Positions 32,544 through 41,264 of a stretch of DNA of 64,000 nucleotides are shown piece by piece. The notes below the pieces were generated by a model. That model saw only the letters and a program-made list of their open reading frames with translations. It ran no database searches and had not been told where the DNA came from. Every line of letters begins with the position of its first letter. The first letter of the stretch is position 1. Where the stretch lies: NCBI RefSeq assembly GCF_037137075.1, contig NZ_JBBBNV010000017.1, positions 1 to 64,000 of the forward strand, written 5' to 3'. A program made the position numbers and the translations under genes. Origin of the DNA: JBBBNV01 sp037137075. Lineage in GTDB: Bacteria > Bacillota > Bacilli > Paenibacillales > NBRC-103111.

Positions 32544-34619
32544 ATGCACAAAATACGATACAGCCTGCTGCTGGGAATGGCTGTGGCGATTGCCGCCGGC
32601 CCGTTGTCCGCATTCGCGGGACAGACGGAGTCGCTATCCGTCTCCCTGCAGTCACCCGGAGGACAAACCTATGCAACAGGCGAGGTTCCGGTCAACATAC
32701 CGCTGCAGCTGAAAGCCGTAGCGATTTCAGATTCCGGGGAAAGCCGGGATGTGACGGCGGAAACCGTGTTTAGCTCCTCCAATACATCGGCAGTGGCGAT
32801 CCATTCGGCGGGGAGCGTAACGGTGAGCTCCTTGACGGGGCTGCCCGGTGTCATCAAGGCCGTTTATGACGGAGTAAGCACGGAGCGGACGCTTGATTCC
32901 GCTTCACCGGACTCGCTCACCTTCACGATAGCGGATCTAACCATGGACCCTGGAATCGTTATTCCGTTTACGTTGACTGGCAAATATGGCGCCGATCAGG
33001 CCGATTTCACACAGCTGGCCCGGTATGAAACCTCAGATGCCGCTATCGCGACAGTGACTGCGGACGGGATTGTCGGCCACCGGGCAGGCTCGGTGACGAT
33101 TACCGCAATTGCCGGGGAGACGGAGGCGTCCGTGAAGCTGTTTGTGACTAACGGGCTGGAGGACCCCTATTGGGGTGTGGACAAACAGACGGTACTGCGA
33201 CAGCAGGAGAAAGGAATCGCCTATTTAAATGAAATTCGGCAGGATGCCGGATTAAACCGTCTGGCGGAGAACGAAAGCCTCAACTGGTCCGCACAGGCGC
33301 ACAGCAAGTATTTGGCCTCGAATCCTAATGGAGATTTGTACACGGAGCAGGCGGGTAAAACGAACTTCTTCGGCGCGGATATCGGTCACCGGGCAGCCAT
33401 GTTCGGTTATGATTACGAGTTCATTACGGAAGCGGTCCTTCCGGTCGGCAGCTCTGCCGAAACGGCTGTACAGCGTATGATCGATTCACCTTACCAGCGC
33501 ATCAAATTGCTGGATCGGCAGGTCGCGGAAGTGGGGATTGGCATCCAGCCCGGCGGAACACCGTGGACTGTCATTGATTTAGGAGACCGCTCCAATCTGG
33601 TCGTGCATGCCAACAAGCCGGTGATGTACCCGTATGACGGACAAAAGGGGGTTCCGGCCTCCTGGAATGGCAACGGAGCCTTTGCTCCCCTGAAGGCCTA
33701 TGGGAAGGAAGCGGCCGATGTGGGGTACCCCATCTCCATCTCGGTGGCGGCGGAGTCAACCCTTCATAACATTCAGGCAGCTATACGCAGCGGATCAGGC
33801 AAGAGTATTCCTTTTTATGATACAGACGGTGAAAAAGATGGCGTTGCAGGAAGAAACTATGTGGTTCTGATTCCCCAGGAGCCATTGGAGCCTTCCACCA
33901 CGTATATTATCGATGTAAAGGGAGAAGCCGTGGATGAAGACGGCAATAAAGTATATTTGGACGAAGCCTGGTCTTTTACTACCGCTTCGAGCAAGACGGC
34001 TTCTGACGGAACAGGCGCGGCCAGCCCGAATCCGGGAACGACTGACGGCGGAAGCGGGACAGCCGCAGGACCTGCTGCGGACCGCTTCACGGACGTGAAG
34101 GGCCACTGGGCGGAGGAAACCTTGAGCTGGGCGGCGGATCAGGGCATTGTCGAAGGCTATGAAGACGGTATCTTGCGTCCGGACCAGACGGTAAGCGAGG
34201 CTGAAATCGTAATTCTGTTTTTGCGTTCATACGGGCTGCTGGGGGTGCAGGATAATACCGGTTCATCCGGACACTGGTCCGACAGCAGCTATCGGGCGGC
34301 GGCGGCATTGAACATGCCTGTGCTGGGCGCAAGCGATGCCGCGATCCGGGATGGGGCGGTGCTGCGCGGTACCGTAGCGGAAATCATCGCCGGTGCGGAC
34401 GGACAGCATCTGAACGGTGATGACGCGATTCATTATTTGCTGGCCAAAGGCTATTCGAACGGAAAAACAGACCGGTCCGTTTCGGGCTACCGGGGCGCAG
34501 ATGTATTGACCCGGGCTGAGGCGCTGCAGTTTATCCGCAATTTGAAGAGCCAGCTTGTTCAGTGGCAAGCCCGACCGGTGGAGCCGACATCCGCCGATAG
34601 GCTGCCGCCGCTTGAATGA
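32544..34619 (+). CDS. secreted CAP-domain protein with Big-like N-terminus and SLH C-terminus
   Basis: A 691-residue surface protein. Signal peptide at 1-25 (ending SAFAG). Residues 30-205 look like two bacterial Ig-like (Big_2-type) repeats (TVTADGIVGHRAGSVTITA). A CAP/SCP-like domain covers about 215-355 (AYLNEIRQDAGLNRLAENESLNWSAQAHSKYL written here only in part), followed by an Ig-like Big_5-type domain (LEPSTTYIIDV...WSFTT). After a Gly/Ser/Thr linker, SLH repeats begin at about 515 (FTDVKGHWAEETLSWAADQG) and anchor the protein to cell-wall polymer. GGAGGTGCGCAAGGC precedes the ATG. Confidence 0.85.
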   Translation: MHKIRYSLLLGMAVAIAAGPLSAFAGQTESLSVSLQSPGGQTYATGEVPVNIPLQLKAVAISDSGESRDVTAETVFSSSNTSAVAIHSAGSVTVSSLTGLPGVIKAVYDGVSTERTLDSASPDSLTFTIADLTMDPGIVIPFTLTGKYGADQADFTQLARYETSDAAIATVTADGIVGHRAGSVTITAIAGETEASVKLFVTNGLEDPYWGVDKQTVLRQQEKGIAYLNEIRQDAGLNRLAENESLNWSAQAHSKYLASNPNGDLYTEQAGKTNFFGADIGHRAAMFGYDYEFITEAVLPVGSSAETAVQRMIDSPYQRIKLLDRQVAEVGIGIQPGGTPWTVIDLGDRSNLVVHANKPVMYPYDGQKGVPASWNGNGAFAPLKAYGKEAADVGYPISISVAAESTLHNIQAAIRSGSGKSIPFYDTDGEKDGVAGRNYVVLIPQEPLEPSTTYIIDVKGEAVDEDGNKVYLDEAWSFTTASSKTASDGTGAASPNPGTTDGGSGTAAGPAADRFTDVKGHWAEETLSWAADQGIVEGYEDGILRPDQTVSEAEIVILFLRSYGLLGVQDNTGSSGHWSDSSYRAAAALNMPVLGASDAAIRDGAVLRGTVAEIIAGADGQHLNGDDAIHYLLAKGYSNGKTDRSVSGYRGADVLTRAEALQFIRNLKSQLVQWQARPVEPTSADRLPPLE

Positions 34620-34775
34620 GCGAAGCACGGAGATTCATTACAGTTACAGAATAGCAATCGGGCCTTTGGCGGCCGCGATGTCTTCTGGCAAATGCTCTTC
34701 CCCATAGCCTGGCCTGTAATACGCATGACGGCATGAGGTGGTTTGGCAGTCCGCTTCCAGCCTCCCTTTACAGAA

Positions 34776-34824
34776 ACACCCTGTTTTCAGAAGAGCGTCA
34801 GGCTTCTGAGAACAGGGTGTGTTT
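34776..34824. terminator. 18-bp bidirectional-type hairpin
   Basis: ACACCCTGTTTTCAGAAG pairs with CTTCTGAGAACAGGGTGT (one mismatch) across a nine-base loop, then GTTTGATT. It lies between convergent genes (CAP protein and AraC regulator). The rest of 34620-35011 holds no gene. Confidence 0.8.
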
Positions 34825-35011
34825 GATTGGGCTTCGTTCTAAGCGGAGGGCGACAGCAGCTGCGATTGTGCTGCCAGTCGGTGAATTCGTTCCTTCCAGT
34901 TGCTGAAGCGGCGAAAAATGCGGCCGCTCTCGCTCAGTCTTGGCTCTGCTGCTCGGCGGCTCCCGGCGAGGGGCCTCACTGTATTGAGGGAGGCCCGGCA
35001 GGTGCGCGGGG

Positions 35012-36565
35012 TTAGCGCCCCAAGGTATTTTCCAGTACGTCAAGAATACGGTTTCTGCCCGGCGGGGTCCAGCTCATAAACAGCCAATTCGGGATGAAAT
35101 GGAGGAAGCAGACCTCCTGCAGCTTGTCATAGAACGGGTCTTCCGGCTGTATCCCGGCTTTGCCAATCAGAAAGAGGTGGTCCGCTTCCAGCGCGGGCAG
35201 CTCCTCCGCAGGCAGCTCCCTGCGCATCTTATTCCTCGGTACATCCCTTCCCGGCATCAGGCCAAGCCCTTCGTAGAGCAGTTCATTGAGGGGATGGCTG
35301 ATGGTTCCCTGTATCCTGACTCTGGTCGGAACGACCTGCATCACGGTGACGCTTTGCTGTTGCGCTGTCCGGCTGAACCGTTCCCGCAGGGCGGCGATCC
35401 GTTCTTCCATTTGCGCAAACGTTTGGTCGGCCTCCTGCTCGCGGCCGACCAGCTCGGCGATTCTTTGATGATTGACGCGCCAATCCAGATGGTGCTCCAG
35501 AATCACGGTCGGGGCAATCTGCTTGAACGCTTCATAAAAAGGATGATGGAAAAAGTCCCCGATAATGAGATCCGGCTTTACCATCCGCAGCTGCTCCAGC
35601 TGGGACAGCATCCGCCGATCATACTCGGCATCGTCGATTTCCGGGTACCGGTAGCAGTCAACAGCTGCAACCGCCTCCATACCGATAGAGGACAGGTTGT
35701 CCTGATAGCTTGTACGCGAGGCTGTAGCCACACGCAGCCGTTCTCTCTTGATAAATAGCGTCGGGGCGATACCTACCGTTTCCTTAAAAATGCGGCTGAA
35801 ATAATATTCGCTCCCGTACCCGACAAGTGCGGCAACCTCCTTGACCGATTGGCCCGGGGACAGCTGCTCTTTGGCGGCATTAATCCGTATCCGGTTAAGG
35901 TAGTCCGTCGGAGAGACGCCGTGGGCGCGCTTGAAGCTTCGGCAAAATGCATTAGGAGTAAGCCCGGCAATGTCGGCGAGCGTTTCCCGGCTAATTTTTT
36001 CGCGAAAATGGTGATGCATGTAGGCGATGCAGGAATCAATGCCGCTATTGGCGGCGGGAACGGCTTCCTGCGGCAGGCTCTCCCGAACCAGAAGATCCAG
36101 CAGGGCCTGCAGCTGGAGATCCGGCGGATGGGCTTCCGCCTGTCCTTGAAAGGAACGGAGAATCTGCTCGAAGCGCTCCTGAATTTGTGCCGGATCCGTC
36201 ACCGGTATACGTCCCGGAGGGAGCAGGCGCGCAGCCGGACGGCGATCGCCGCCCAGCCTCCAGCGCCCATTGCGCTTGCTGGCGGTCAGAGGCTCCAGGA
36301 ATATAACATAATATTCGGTTTCCCTCGTGCGGGCTTCGGCCTCGACTTCAGCGCCGGACTCCATATAGTACAGCTGCTGCGGTTCAACCGCATGCGCGGT
36401 ATCGTTTAACCGGAGGCTCCCTTTGCCCTTGGTAATGAAGCAAAGCGCCGGGGCGGGCAAACGCTTGTACGAGAGACGGAAGCCCTTGGTCCGGCGGAAT
36501 TTGCGTACGGATGAGAGCAGATACAGTGTGCGGGGGATCATCTGGACGGACAGCTGCGCAGCCAT
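35012..36565 (-). CDS. AraC-type regulator fused to a siderophore-binding domain (Btr-like)
   Basis: A 517-residue regulator. The N-terminal part is a cupin-like AraC arm; two helix-turn-helix units follow (about 190-280; SRETLADIAGLTPNAFCRSF and PGQSVKEVAALVGYGSEYYF). The C-terminal 230 residues match a periplasmic Fe-siderophore binding protein (KPDLIIGDFFHHPFYEAFKQ) with no signal peptide, so it senses ferri-siderophore inside the cell. This is the domain plan of Bacillus Btr, which activates bacillibactin uptake. AAAGGAG spacing favours the ATG at 36565 over 36571. It diverges from the uptake operon. Confidence 0.88.
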   Translation of the reverse strand: MAAQLSVQMIPRTLYLLSSVRKFRRTKGFRLSYKRLPAPALCFITKGKGSLRLNDTAHAVEPQQLYYMESGAEVEAEARTRETEYYVIFLEPLTASKRNGRWRLGGDRRPAARLLPPGRIPVTDPAQIQERFEQILRSFQGQAEAHPPDLQLQALLDLLVRESLPQEAVPAANSGIDSCIAYMHHHFREKISRETLADIAGLTPNAFCRSFKRAHGVSPTDYLNRIRINAAKEQLSPGQSVKEVAALVGYGSEYYFSRIFKETVGIAPTLFIKRERLRVATASRTSYQDNLSSIGMEAVAAVDCYRYPEIDDAEYDRRMLSQLEQLRMVKPDLIIGDFFHHPFYEAFKQIAPTVILEHHLDWRVNHQRIAELVGREQEADQTFAQMEERIAALRERFSRTAQQQSVTVMQVVPTRVRIQGTISHPLNELLYEGLGLMPGRDVPRNKMRRELPAEELPALEADHLFLIGKAGIQPEDPFYDKLQEVCFLHFIPNWLFMSWTPPGRNRILDVLENTLGR

Positions 36566-36691
36566 TTCCATTGCTCCTTTTCTGGTTAAAGGTAGTATTG
36601 AAGCGGGATGGCTTCAACGGCTCTGCAATAACAGGTAGAATCGTTTAACAAATCGGATCCTTTAGAACATGGACGAAAACTCTCGGCATGC

Positions 36692-36722
36692 TTTACACTA
36701 TTCAATGATAACAATTATCATT
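36692..36722 (+). promoter_or_regulatory. siderophore uptake promoter with strong Fur box
   Basis: TTTACA (36692-36697), 18 bases, TATCAT (36716-36721). The overlapping AATGATAACAATTATCATT (36704-36722) is a near-perfect 7-1-7 Fur box (6 of 7 half-site matches). Iron-replete Fur would block transcription; the Btr-like protein encoded divergently may activate it. Confidence 0.85.
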
Positions 36723-36748
36723 TTCAGAGTAAAAGGGGAGAAACAAGC

Positions 36749-37780
36749 ATGTCCAGGCAATACAAAATGATGCCGGTTGTCGCGCTGCTGCTCGCGTTTG
36801 CACTTATTTTATCCGCATGCGCAGGCGGTACCGGAGGAGCAAATTCACAATCCACTGGCGGAGCGCCTGCGGCGACACCGAAGCCGGATGAGGGGGCAAA
36901 CAAGCAGTCTGCAGCCAGCGGTCCGTATACTGTAAAACACACGATGGGTGAAACGCAGATTAAAGAAACACCCAAAAGAGTCGTCGTGCTTGTCAACGAC
37001 GCTGTTGAAGCGGCCTTGGCCCTGGGCGTGAAGCCGGTAGGCATGGTGCGGGCATGGGGCGTGGAGCCGTATTATGCTCACCTCAAAAGCCAGCTTGAAG
37101 GCGTTCAAATCGTAGGGGATGAGAATCAGCCGAATCTGGAGGCTATCGCAGCCCTCAAGCCGGACCTCATTATCGGAAACAAGCTGCGTCAGGAGAAAAT
37201 TTATGACCAGCTGTCCAGCATCGCTCCGACGGTGTTCTCGGGCCGTACGAACTCGGACACATTCATCAACTTCAAGGTGTATGCGGAAGCCCTGAACAAG
37301 AAAGAAGAAGGCGACAAGAAGCTGGCCGAGTACGATAAGCGCGTTCAAGACTTCCAGGGCAAACTGGGCGATAAAATGAATACCAAGGTTTCGCTTGTCC
37401 GTTTTTACCTGGGTGATAAGGTCCGTGTGTATTACAATGATACGTTCCCGGGCGGCATCCTGAAAAAAATCGGCTTGAAGCGTCCGGAAATCCAGGATAA
37501 GCCAACCTTCGCTGATATCATTGGCAAGGAGCGGATTCCTGAGGTTGAAGGTGATATCATGTTCTATTTTACCTTATTGGACGAGAAGGGTGAAACGACG
37601 AAAACAGAAAAAGAATGGCAGGAAGAAACGCTGTGGAAAAACCTGGACGTCGTTAAAAAAGGAAAAGCCATTAAGGTGGACGACGGCATCTGGAATTCCT
37701 CCGGCGGCATTATTGCGGCAAATCTGATGCTGGATGACCTGGAGAAATACCTGCTTGGAGCGGACGCTGCAAAAAAATAA
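36749..37780 (+). CDS. ferri-siderophore ABC transporter substrate-binding lipoprotein
   Basis: A 343-residue lipoprotein. Signal peptide with lipobox LSAC (Cys near residue 25), then a Gly/Ser/Ala-rich linker, then the two-lobed Fe/B12-type binding domain (VKHTMGETQIKETPKRVVVL, NLEAIAALKPDLIIGN, and a C-terminal IWNSSGGIIAANLMLDDLEKY region). The ligand is probably a siderophore similar to that sensed by the neighbouring Btr-like regulator, but cannot be named. AAGGGGAG precedes the ATG. Confidence 0.9.
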   Translation: MSRQYKMMPVVALLLAFALILSACAGGTGGANSQSTGGAPAATPKPDEGANKQSAASGPYTVKHTMGETQIKETPKRVVVLVNDAVEAALALGVKPVGMVRAWGVEPYYAHLKSQLEGVQIVGDENQPNLEAIAALKPDLIIGNKLRQEKIYDQLSSIAPTVFSGRTNSDTFINFKVYAEALNKKEEGDKKLAEYDKRVQDFQGKLGDKMNTKVSLVRFYLGDKVRVYYNDTFPGGILKKIGLKRPEIQDKPTFADIIGKERIPEVEGDIMFYFTLLDEKGETTKTEKEWQEETLWKNLDVVKKGKAIKVDDGIWNSSGGIIAANLMLDDLEKYLLGADAAKK

Positions 37781-37790
37781 AGAAACGGTT

Positions 37791-37828
37791 CCCGCATTTG
37801 AAGGCTGTCCCCTTCAGATGCGGGTCTT
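37791..37828 (+). terminator. attenuating hairpin between binding protein and permease genes
   Basis: CCCGCATtTGAAGG pairs with CCTTCAgATGCGGG across about six bases, then TCTTTA. A partial terminator here would give the binding protein in excess of the membrane components, a common pattern in ABC uptake operons. Confidence 0.7.
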
Positions 37829-37861
37829 TACATGGATGAGAACAGAAAGGGTTGCGGCAAA

Positions 37862-38866
37862 ATGATACTTCAGAGCAGCATGTCCAGGCTGGCGGGCTTT
37901 ATCGTATGCCTGGGCTTGTGCATTTTTTTGTTTTTGGCCAGCAATGTGTACGGGTATGCCAATACGACGTGGGCAACCGCCTGGGGGGCCTATGTACATT
38001 TCGATGCCTCGAGTGAGCATGTTATCATCCGGGACATCCGGCTGCCTCGTGCACTGACCGCCGTCCTGGTCGGTGCGGCGCTGGCCATGTCCGGGGCCAT
38101 TATGCAGGCGCTGACACGCAATCCGATGGCTTCGCCCGGTATTATCGGCATCAATGCAGGGGCCAGCTTCTTTGTCGTTGCCGGCGTTTCCCTGCTATCC
38201 GTCAGCGGGCAAAGCCAGCTGGTTTGGTTTGCCGTTGCCGGTGCATGTGCGGCGGCTGTTTCTGTCTATTTGGTCGGCTCTGTCGGACGGGAAGGAATGA
38301 CTCCGCTCAAGCTGACCTTGGCGGGGGCTACGATGACCGCGCTATTCTCCTCCTTCAGCTCCGCGATTCTCGTTTCCGATGAAGGAACGCTGGATTCCGT
38401 TTTTTTCTGGCTGGTAGGGTCGGTGGAAGGGCGCAAGCTGGAGAACCTGCTGCCCATGGTGCCGCTTTTTCTAGTCGGTTACGTATGCGCACTGCTGCTT
38501 GGAAAGGCGATGAATGTCATCTCCGTCGGGGAGGACGTCGCTAAGGGGCTTGGACAAAACACCATCCGCGTCAAAATCGTATCCTTGCTGGCGGTAGTGG
38601 TGCTGGCGGGGGGCTCGGTAGCTGTGGCAGGTCCCATCGGATTTGTCGGTCTGGTCATTCCTCACATTGTTCGGGGCCTTATCGGGATGGACTACCGGTG
38701 GATTGTGCCTTACTGCGCGGTGCTGGGCCCCATTCTGCTGCTGGCTGCGGATATCGCGGCCCGGTTCGTCGCCTACCCTAAGGAAGTGCCGGTCGGAGTC
38801 ATGACGGCGATTATCGGCGCGCCGTTCTTTATTTATTTGGCCCGAAAGGAGCTGATGCCCAAATGA
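37862..38866 (+). CDS. FecCD-family iron-siderophore permease, first subunit
   Basis: A 334-residue integral membrane protein with eight to ten helices. Family motifs: RLPRALTAVLVGAALAMSG, GAIMQALTRNPMASPGIIGI, GFVGLVIPHIVRGLIG and the C-terminal GVMTAIIGAPFFIYL. The ATG at 37862 is better placed after AAAGGG than the upstream in-frame ATG. It overlaps the second permease by four bases. Confidence 0.92.
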   Translation: MILQSSMSRLAGFIVCLGLCIFLFLASNVYGYANTTWATAWGAYVHFDASSEHVIIRDIRLPRALTAVLVGAALAMSGAIMQALTRNPMASPGIIGINAGASFFVVAGVSLLSVSGQSQLVWFAVAGACAAAVSVYLVGSVGREGMTPLKLTLAGATMTALFSSFSSAILVSDEGTLDSVFFWLVGSVEGRKLENLLPMVPLFLVGYVCALLLGKAMNVISVGEDVAKGLGQNTIRVKIVSLLAVVVLAGGSVAVAGPIGFVGLVIPHIVRGLIGMDYRWIVPYCAVLGPILLLAADIAARFVAYPKEVPVGVMTAIIGAPFFIYLARKELMPK

Positions 38867-39915
38867 GCCGTTATGTGACGTTCCGATCGCGTCCGTTCAA
38901 GCTGTCTTTTTTCATGGAAAAGAAAGGGGCATGGATTACGTTGTGCTTGTTCCTGCTGCTGGTTCTGCTCGTCATTCTCAGCATCGGGGTCGGCACATTA
39001 TACATATCGCCCATCCGGACGATTCAAATCTTGCTGGAGGGGCCTCACAGCGAGGCGATGGAAGGAACGGTAATCTGGAACTTCCGTATGCCGCGGGCCG
39101 TTATGGCGTGCCTGGCCGGAGCGGCGCTGGCGGTGTCCGGCACGATTTTGCAGGCGGTCGTCCGCAATCCGCTGGCGTCCCCCGACGTTATCGGCATTAC
39201 CAGCGGGGCGGCGATGATGGCGGTATTTTATTTGGCCGTCTTTAATGTAAAGACGAGTATTGTATGGATGCCGTTGTTCGCATTCGGCGGAGCGATAGCC
39301 GTCTCGGCCTTTATTTATTTTGGTGCCTGGAAAAAAGGGGTTTCCCCGATGCGGATGATTTTGGTCGGGCTTGGCGTGACAGCGCTGCTGGAAGCGCTGA
39401 AGATGCTGTTTCTTATTTTCAGTCCGATTTTCGTGACCAGCCAGGCCAAAATATGGATGACCGGCACCGTATACGGGGCGAACTGGACGTCGGTGCTCTT
39501 TTTTTCTCCATGGCTGCTGCTTTTTTTGCCGGTTCTGTTTGTATTGGTGCGGCGCATGAACATTCAGGTGCTTGGCAATGAGCTGCCGGTGCTTTTGGGC
39601 GGACGGATGCAGCTTCAGCGCTTTGCCCTTATCGTGACGGCATCTGCGCTGGCGGGATCGGCCGTCGCTTTTGTCGGCGGCATCGGGTTTATCGGACTGA
39701 TGGCTCCGCACATCTCCCGCAGACTGGTTGGAGGCTCGCACGGGATGCTTCTGGTATGCTCTGCGATTGTCGGGGCGCTGCTGCTGGCGGCAGCCGATTT
39801 GCTGGGCCGCACGATCCTCGCTCCGCGGGACGTTCCGGCGGGGGTGTTCACGGCTGTACTCGGCGCGCCCTTTTTCCTGTATTTACTAATTAAGGTGAAG
39901 CAGCAGCAGGCCTGA
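38863..39915 (+). CDS. FecCD-family iron-siderophore permease, second subunit
   Basis: A 350-residue membrane protein paralogous to its upstream neighbour: NFRMPRAVMACLAGAALAVS, ILQAVVRNPLASPDVIGI, GFIGLMAPHISRRLVG, GVFTAVLGAPFFLYLL. The four-base ATGA overlap couples its translation to the first subunit, which suits a heterodimeric pore. The ATPase gene follows after 174 bases. Confidence 0.92.
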   Translation: MSRYVTFRSRPFKLSFFMEKKGAWITLCLFLLLVLLVILSIGVGTLYISPIRTIQILLEGPHSEAMEGTVIWNFRMPRAVMACLAGAALAVSGTILQAVVRNPLASPDVIGITSGAAMMAVFYLAVFNVKTSIVWMPLFAFGGAIAVSAFIYFGAWKKGVSPMRMILVGLGVTALLEALKMLFLIFSPIFVTSQAKIWMTGTVYGANWTSVLFFSPWLLLFLPVLFVLVRRMNIQVLGNELPVLLGGRMQLQRFALIVTASALAGSAVAFVGGIGFIGLMAPHISRRLVGGSHGMLLVCSAIVGALLLAAADLLGRTILAPRDVPAGVFTAVLGAPFFLYLLIKVKQQQA

Positions 39916-40089
39916 AGTCCAGGCAAGCAGTACAGCCGGGAGACGGGACAGGGCAGCGATATTCGTCGTCTTGCAGCCGGCAAGCCGCACAAATCAGAGT
40001 ATTCAACGGAAGAACTGCCGAAGCCGGCCTGAACAGCGAGCGGGTGCCATTCCCGGCTGGCGGCTCAATGAAATGATAAGGGGGAGAGC

Positions 40090-40944
40090 ATGTTGAGCAA
40101 TTTGAATACGTTAGCCGCTCAAGGCTTATCGCTTCATTACGGAGACACCACGATTATTGAAGGACTCGATCTCCAAATTCCGCGGGGCCAAATCAGCATT
40201 CTGATCGGGAGCAACGGCTGCGGCAAATCAACCCTGCTGCGCTCGTTCGCCCGTCTGCTGAAGCCTTCACAGGGCGCAATTTTATTGAATGGGCAGCAGA
40301 TTTCCCGGATGTCCACGAAGCAGGTGGCCCGGGAGATGGCGGTGCTTCCGCAGGGGCCTGTGCTTCCCGAAGGCTTGACCGTGCTGCAGCTCGTCCGGCT
40401 GGGGAGGTATCCGCACCAAAGCATGTTCCAGCAGTGGTCTGAAGAGGATGAGCACCAGGTCAGGAAGGCGCTTCACGTCACGGATTTGGAGCAGCTGCAC
40501 AATCGGGCCGTAGACTCGCTTTCCGGCGGGCAGCGACAGCGGGCCTGGATTGCCATGACGCTGGCCCAAAACACGGAGGTGCTGCTGCTGGATGAGCCGA
40601 CCACCTATCTGGACTTGGCCCATCAGGTGGAAATTCTGGATTTGCTATATGAGCTGAATCAGACGGAACAGCGGACGATCGTGATGGTTTTGCACGATTT
40701 GAATTTGGCTTGCCGGTATGCGCATCATATGATAGCGGTACATAACCGGGGGGTCCATTCTCAAGGGCGGCCGGAGGACATGATGACCAAGGAGATGATT
40801 CGCACCGTCTTCGGAATGGAATGTGAAATCGGGACCGACTTGCTGTTTGGGACGCCGGTGTGTATTCCTCACGGCAAGGGGCGCAAAATCGGAATTCCGG
40901 ATTATGCCGCCCCGGTCCGGCAGCGAAAAGCAGCCGTGCTGTAA
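40090..40944 (+). CDS. iron-siderophore ABC transporter ATPase
   Basis: A 284-residue ATP-binding subunit of the FecE type. Walker A GSNGCGKST (about 38-46), Q-loop LPQGP, signature LSGGQRQRAW, Walker B VLLLDEPTTYLD and switch His in MVLHDLN are all intact. GGGGGAGAGC precedes the ATG. It completes a four-gene uptake system (binding protein, two permeases, ATPase) behind a Fur box. Confidence 0.93.
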   Translation: MLSNLNTLAAQGLSLHYGDTTIIEGLDLQIPRGQISILIGSNGCGKSTLLRSFARLLKPSQGAILLNGQQISRMSTKQVAREMAVLPQGPVLPEGLTVLQLVRLGRYPHQSMFQQWSEEDEHQVRKALHVTDLEQLHNRAVDSLSGGQRQRAWIAMTLAQNTEVLLLDEPTTYLDLAHQVEILDLLYELNQTEQRTIVMVLHDLNLACRYAHHMIAVHNRGVHSQGRPEDMMTKEMIRTVFGMECEIGTDLLFGTPVCIPHGKGRKIGIPDYAAPVRQRKAAVL

Positions 40945-41016
40945 TCCGCCGATCGGCCTAAGAGGGCCAGACTTGTATTTACAATTTACACCGCCACACC
41001 CTGTAGTCGAAACAAT

Positions 41017-41119
41017 AAAACCTCCCGGCCGCAAGCGGGTGTATTTCGGAAGTCATTGGCTAGCGTTGTGTCCGCCAATGTATTCCCATCCTACACCCCG
41101 CGTGCCGCGGGAGGTTTTT
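41017..41119 (+). terminator. long multi-helix hairpin ending in T-tract
   Basis: Nested arms: AAAACCTCCCG (41017) with CGGGAGGTTTT near the 3' end, GCGGGTGTA with TACACCCcGC, and an apical CATTGGC (41054-41060) with GCCAATG (41074-41080). The end runs into TTTTT. At about 100 bases it is far longer than an ordinary terminator. It follows the siderophore ATPase gene and may terminate it, with added regulatory or mobile origin possible. Confidence 0.65.
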
Positions 41120-41177
41120 CATGTGATGCTGCAGAAACTTTTTTTACGATAAACCAGATTTACCATGTAAACATAGC

Positions 41178-41220
41178 CGGAGCTGCTATTGGAGCTTCAG
41201 CTCCGCTGCAGTGGTTTTTT
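41178..41220 (+). terminator. second terminator after the uptake operon
   Basis: CGGAGCTG (41178-41185) pairs perfectly with CAGCTCCG (41198-41205), and TTTTTT follows after nine bases. Confidence 0.6.
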
Positions 41221-41264
41221 ACGCCGTTCTCAAGGCTTCATTTTATTCTTTACGTTTCAGGGCT

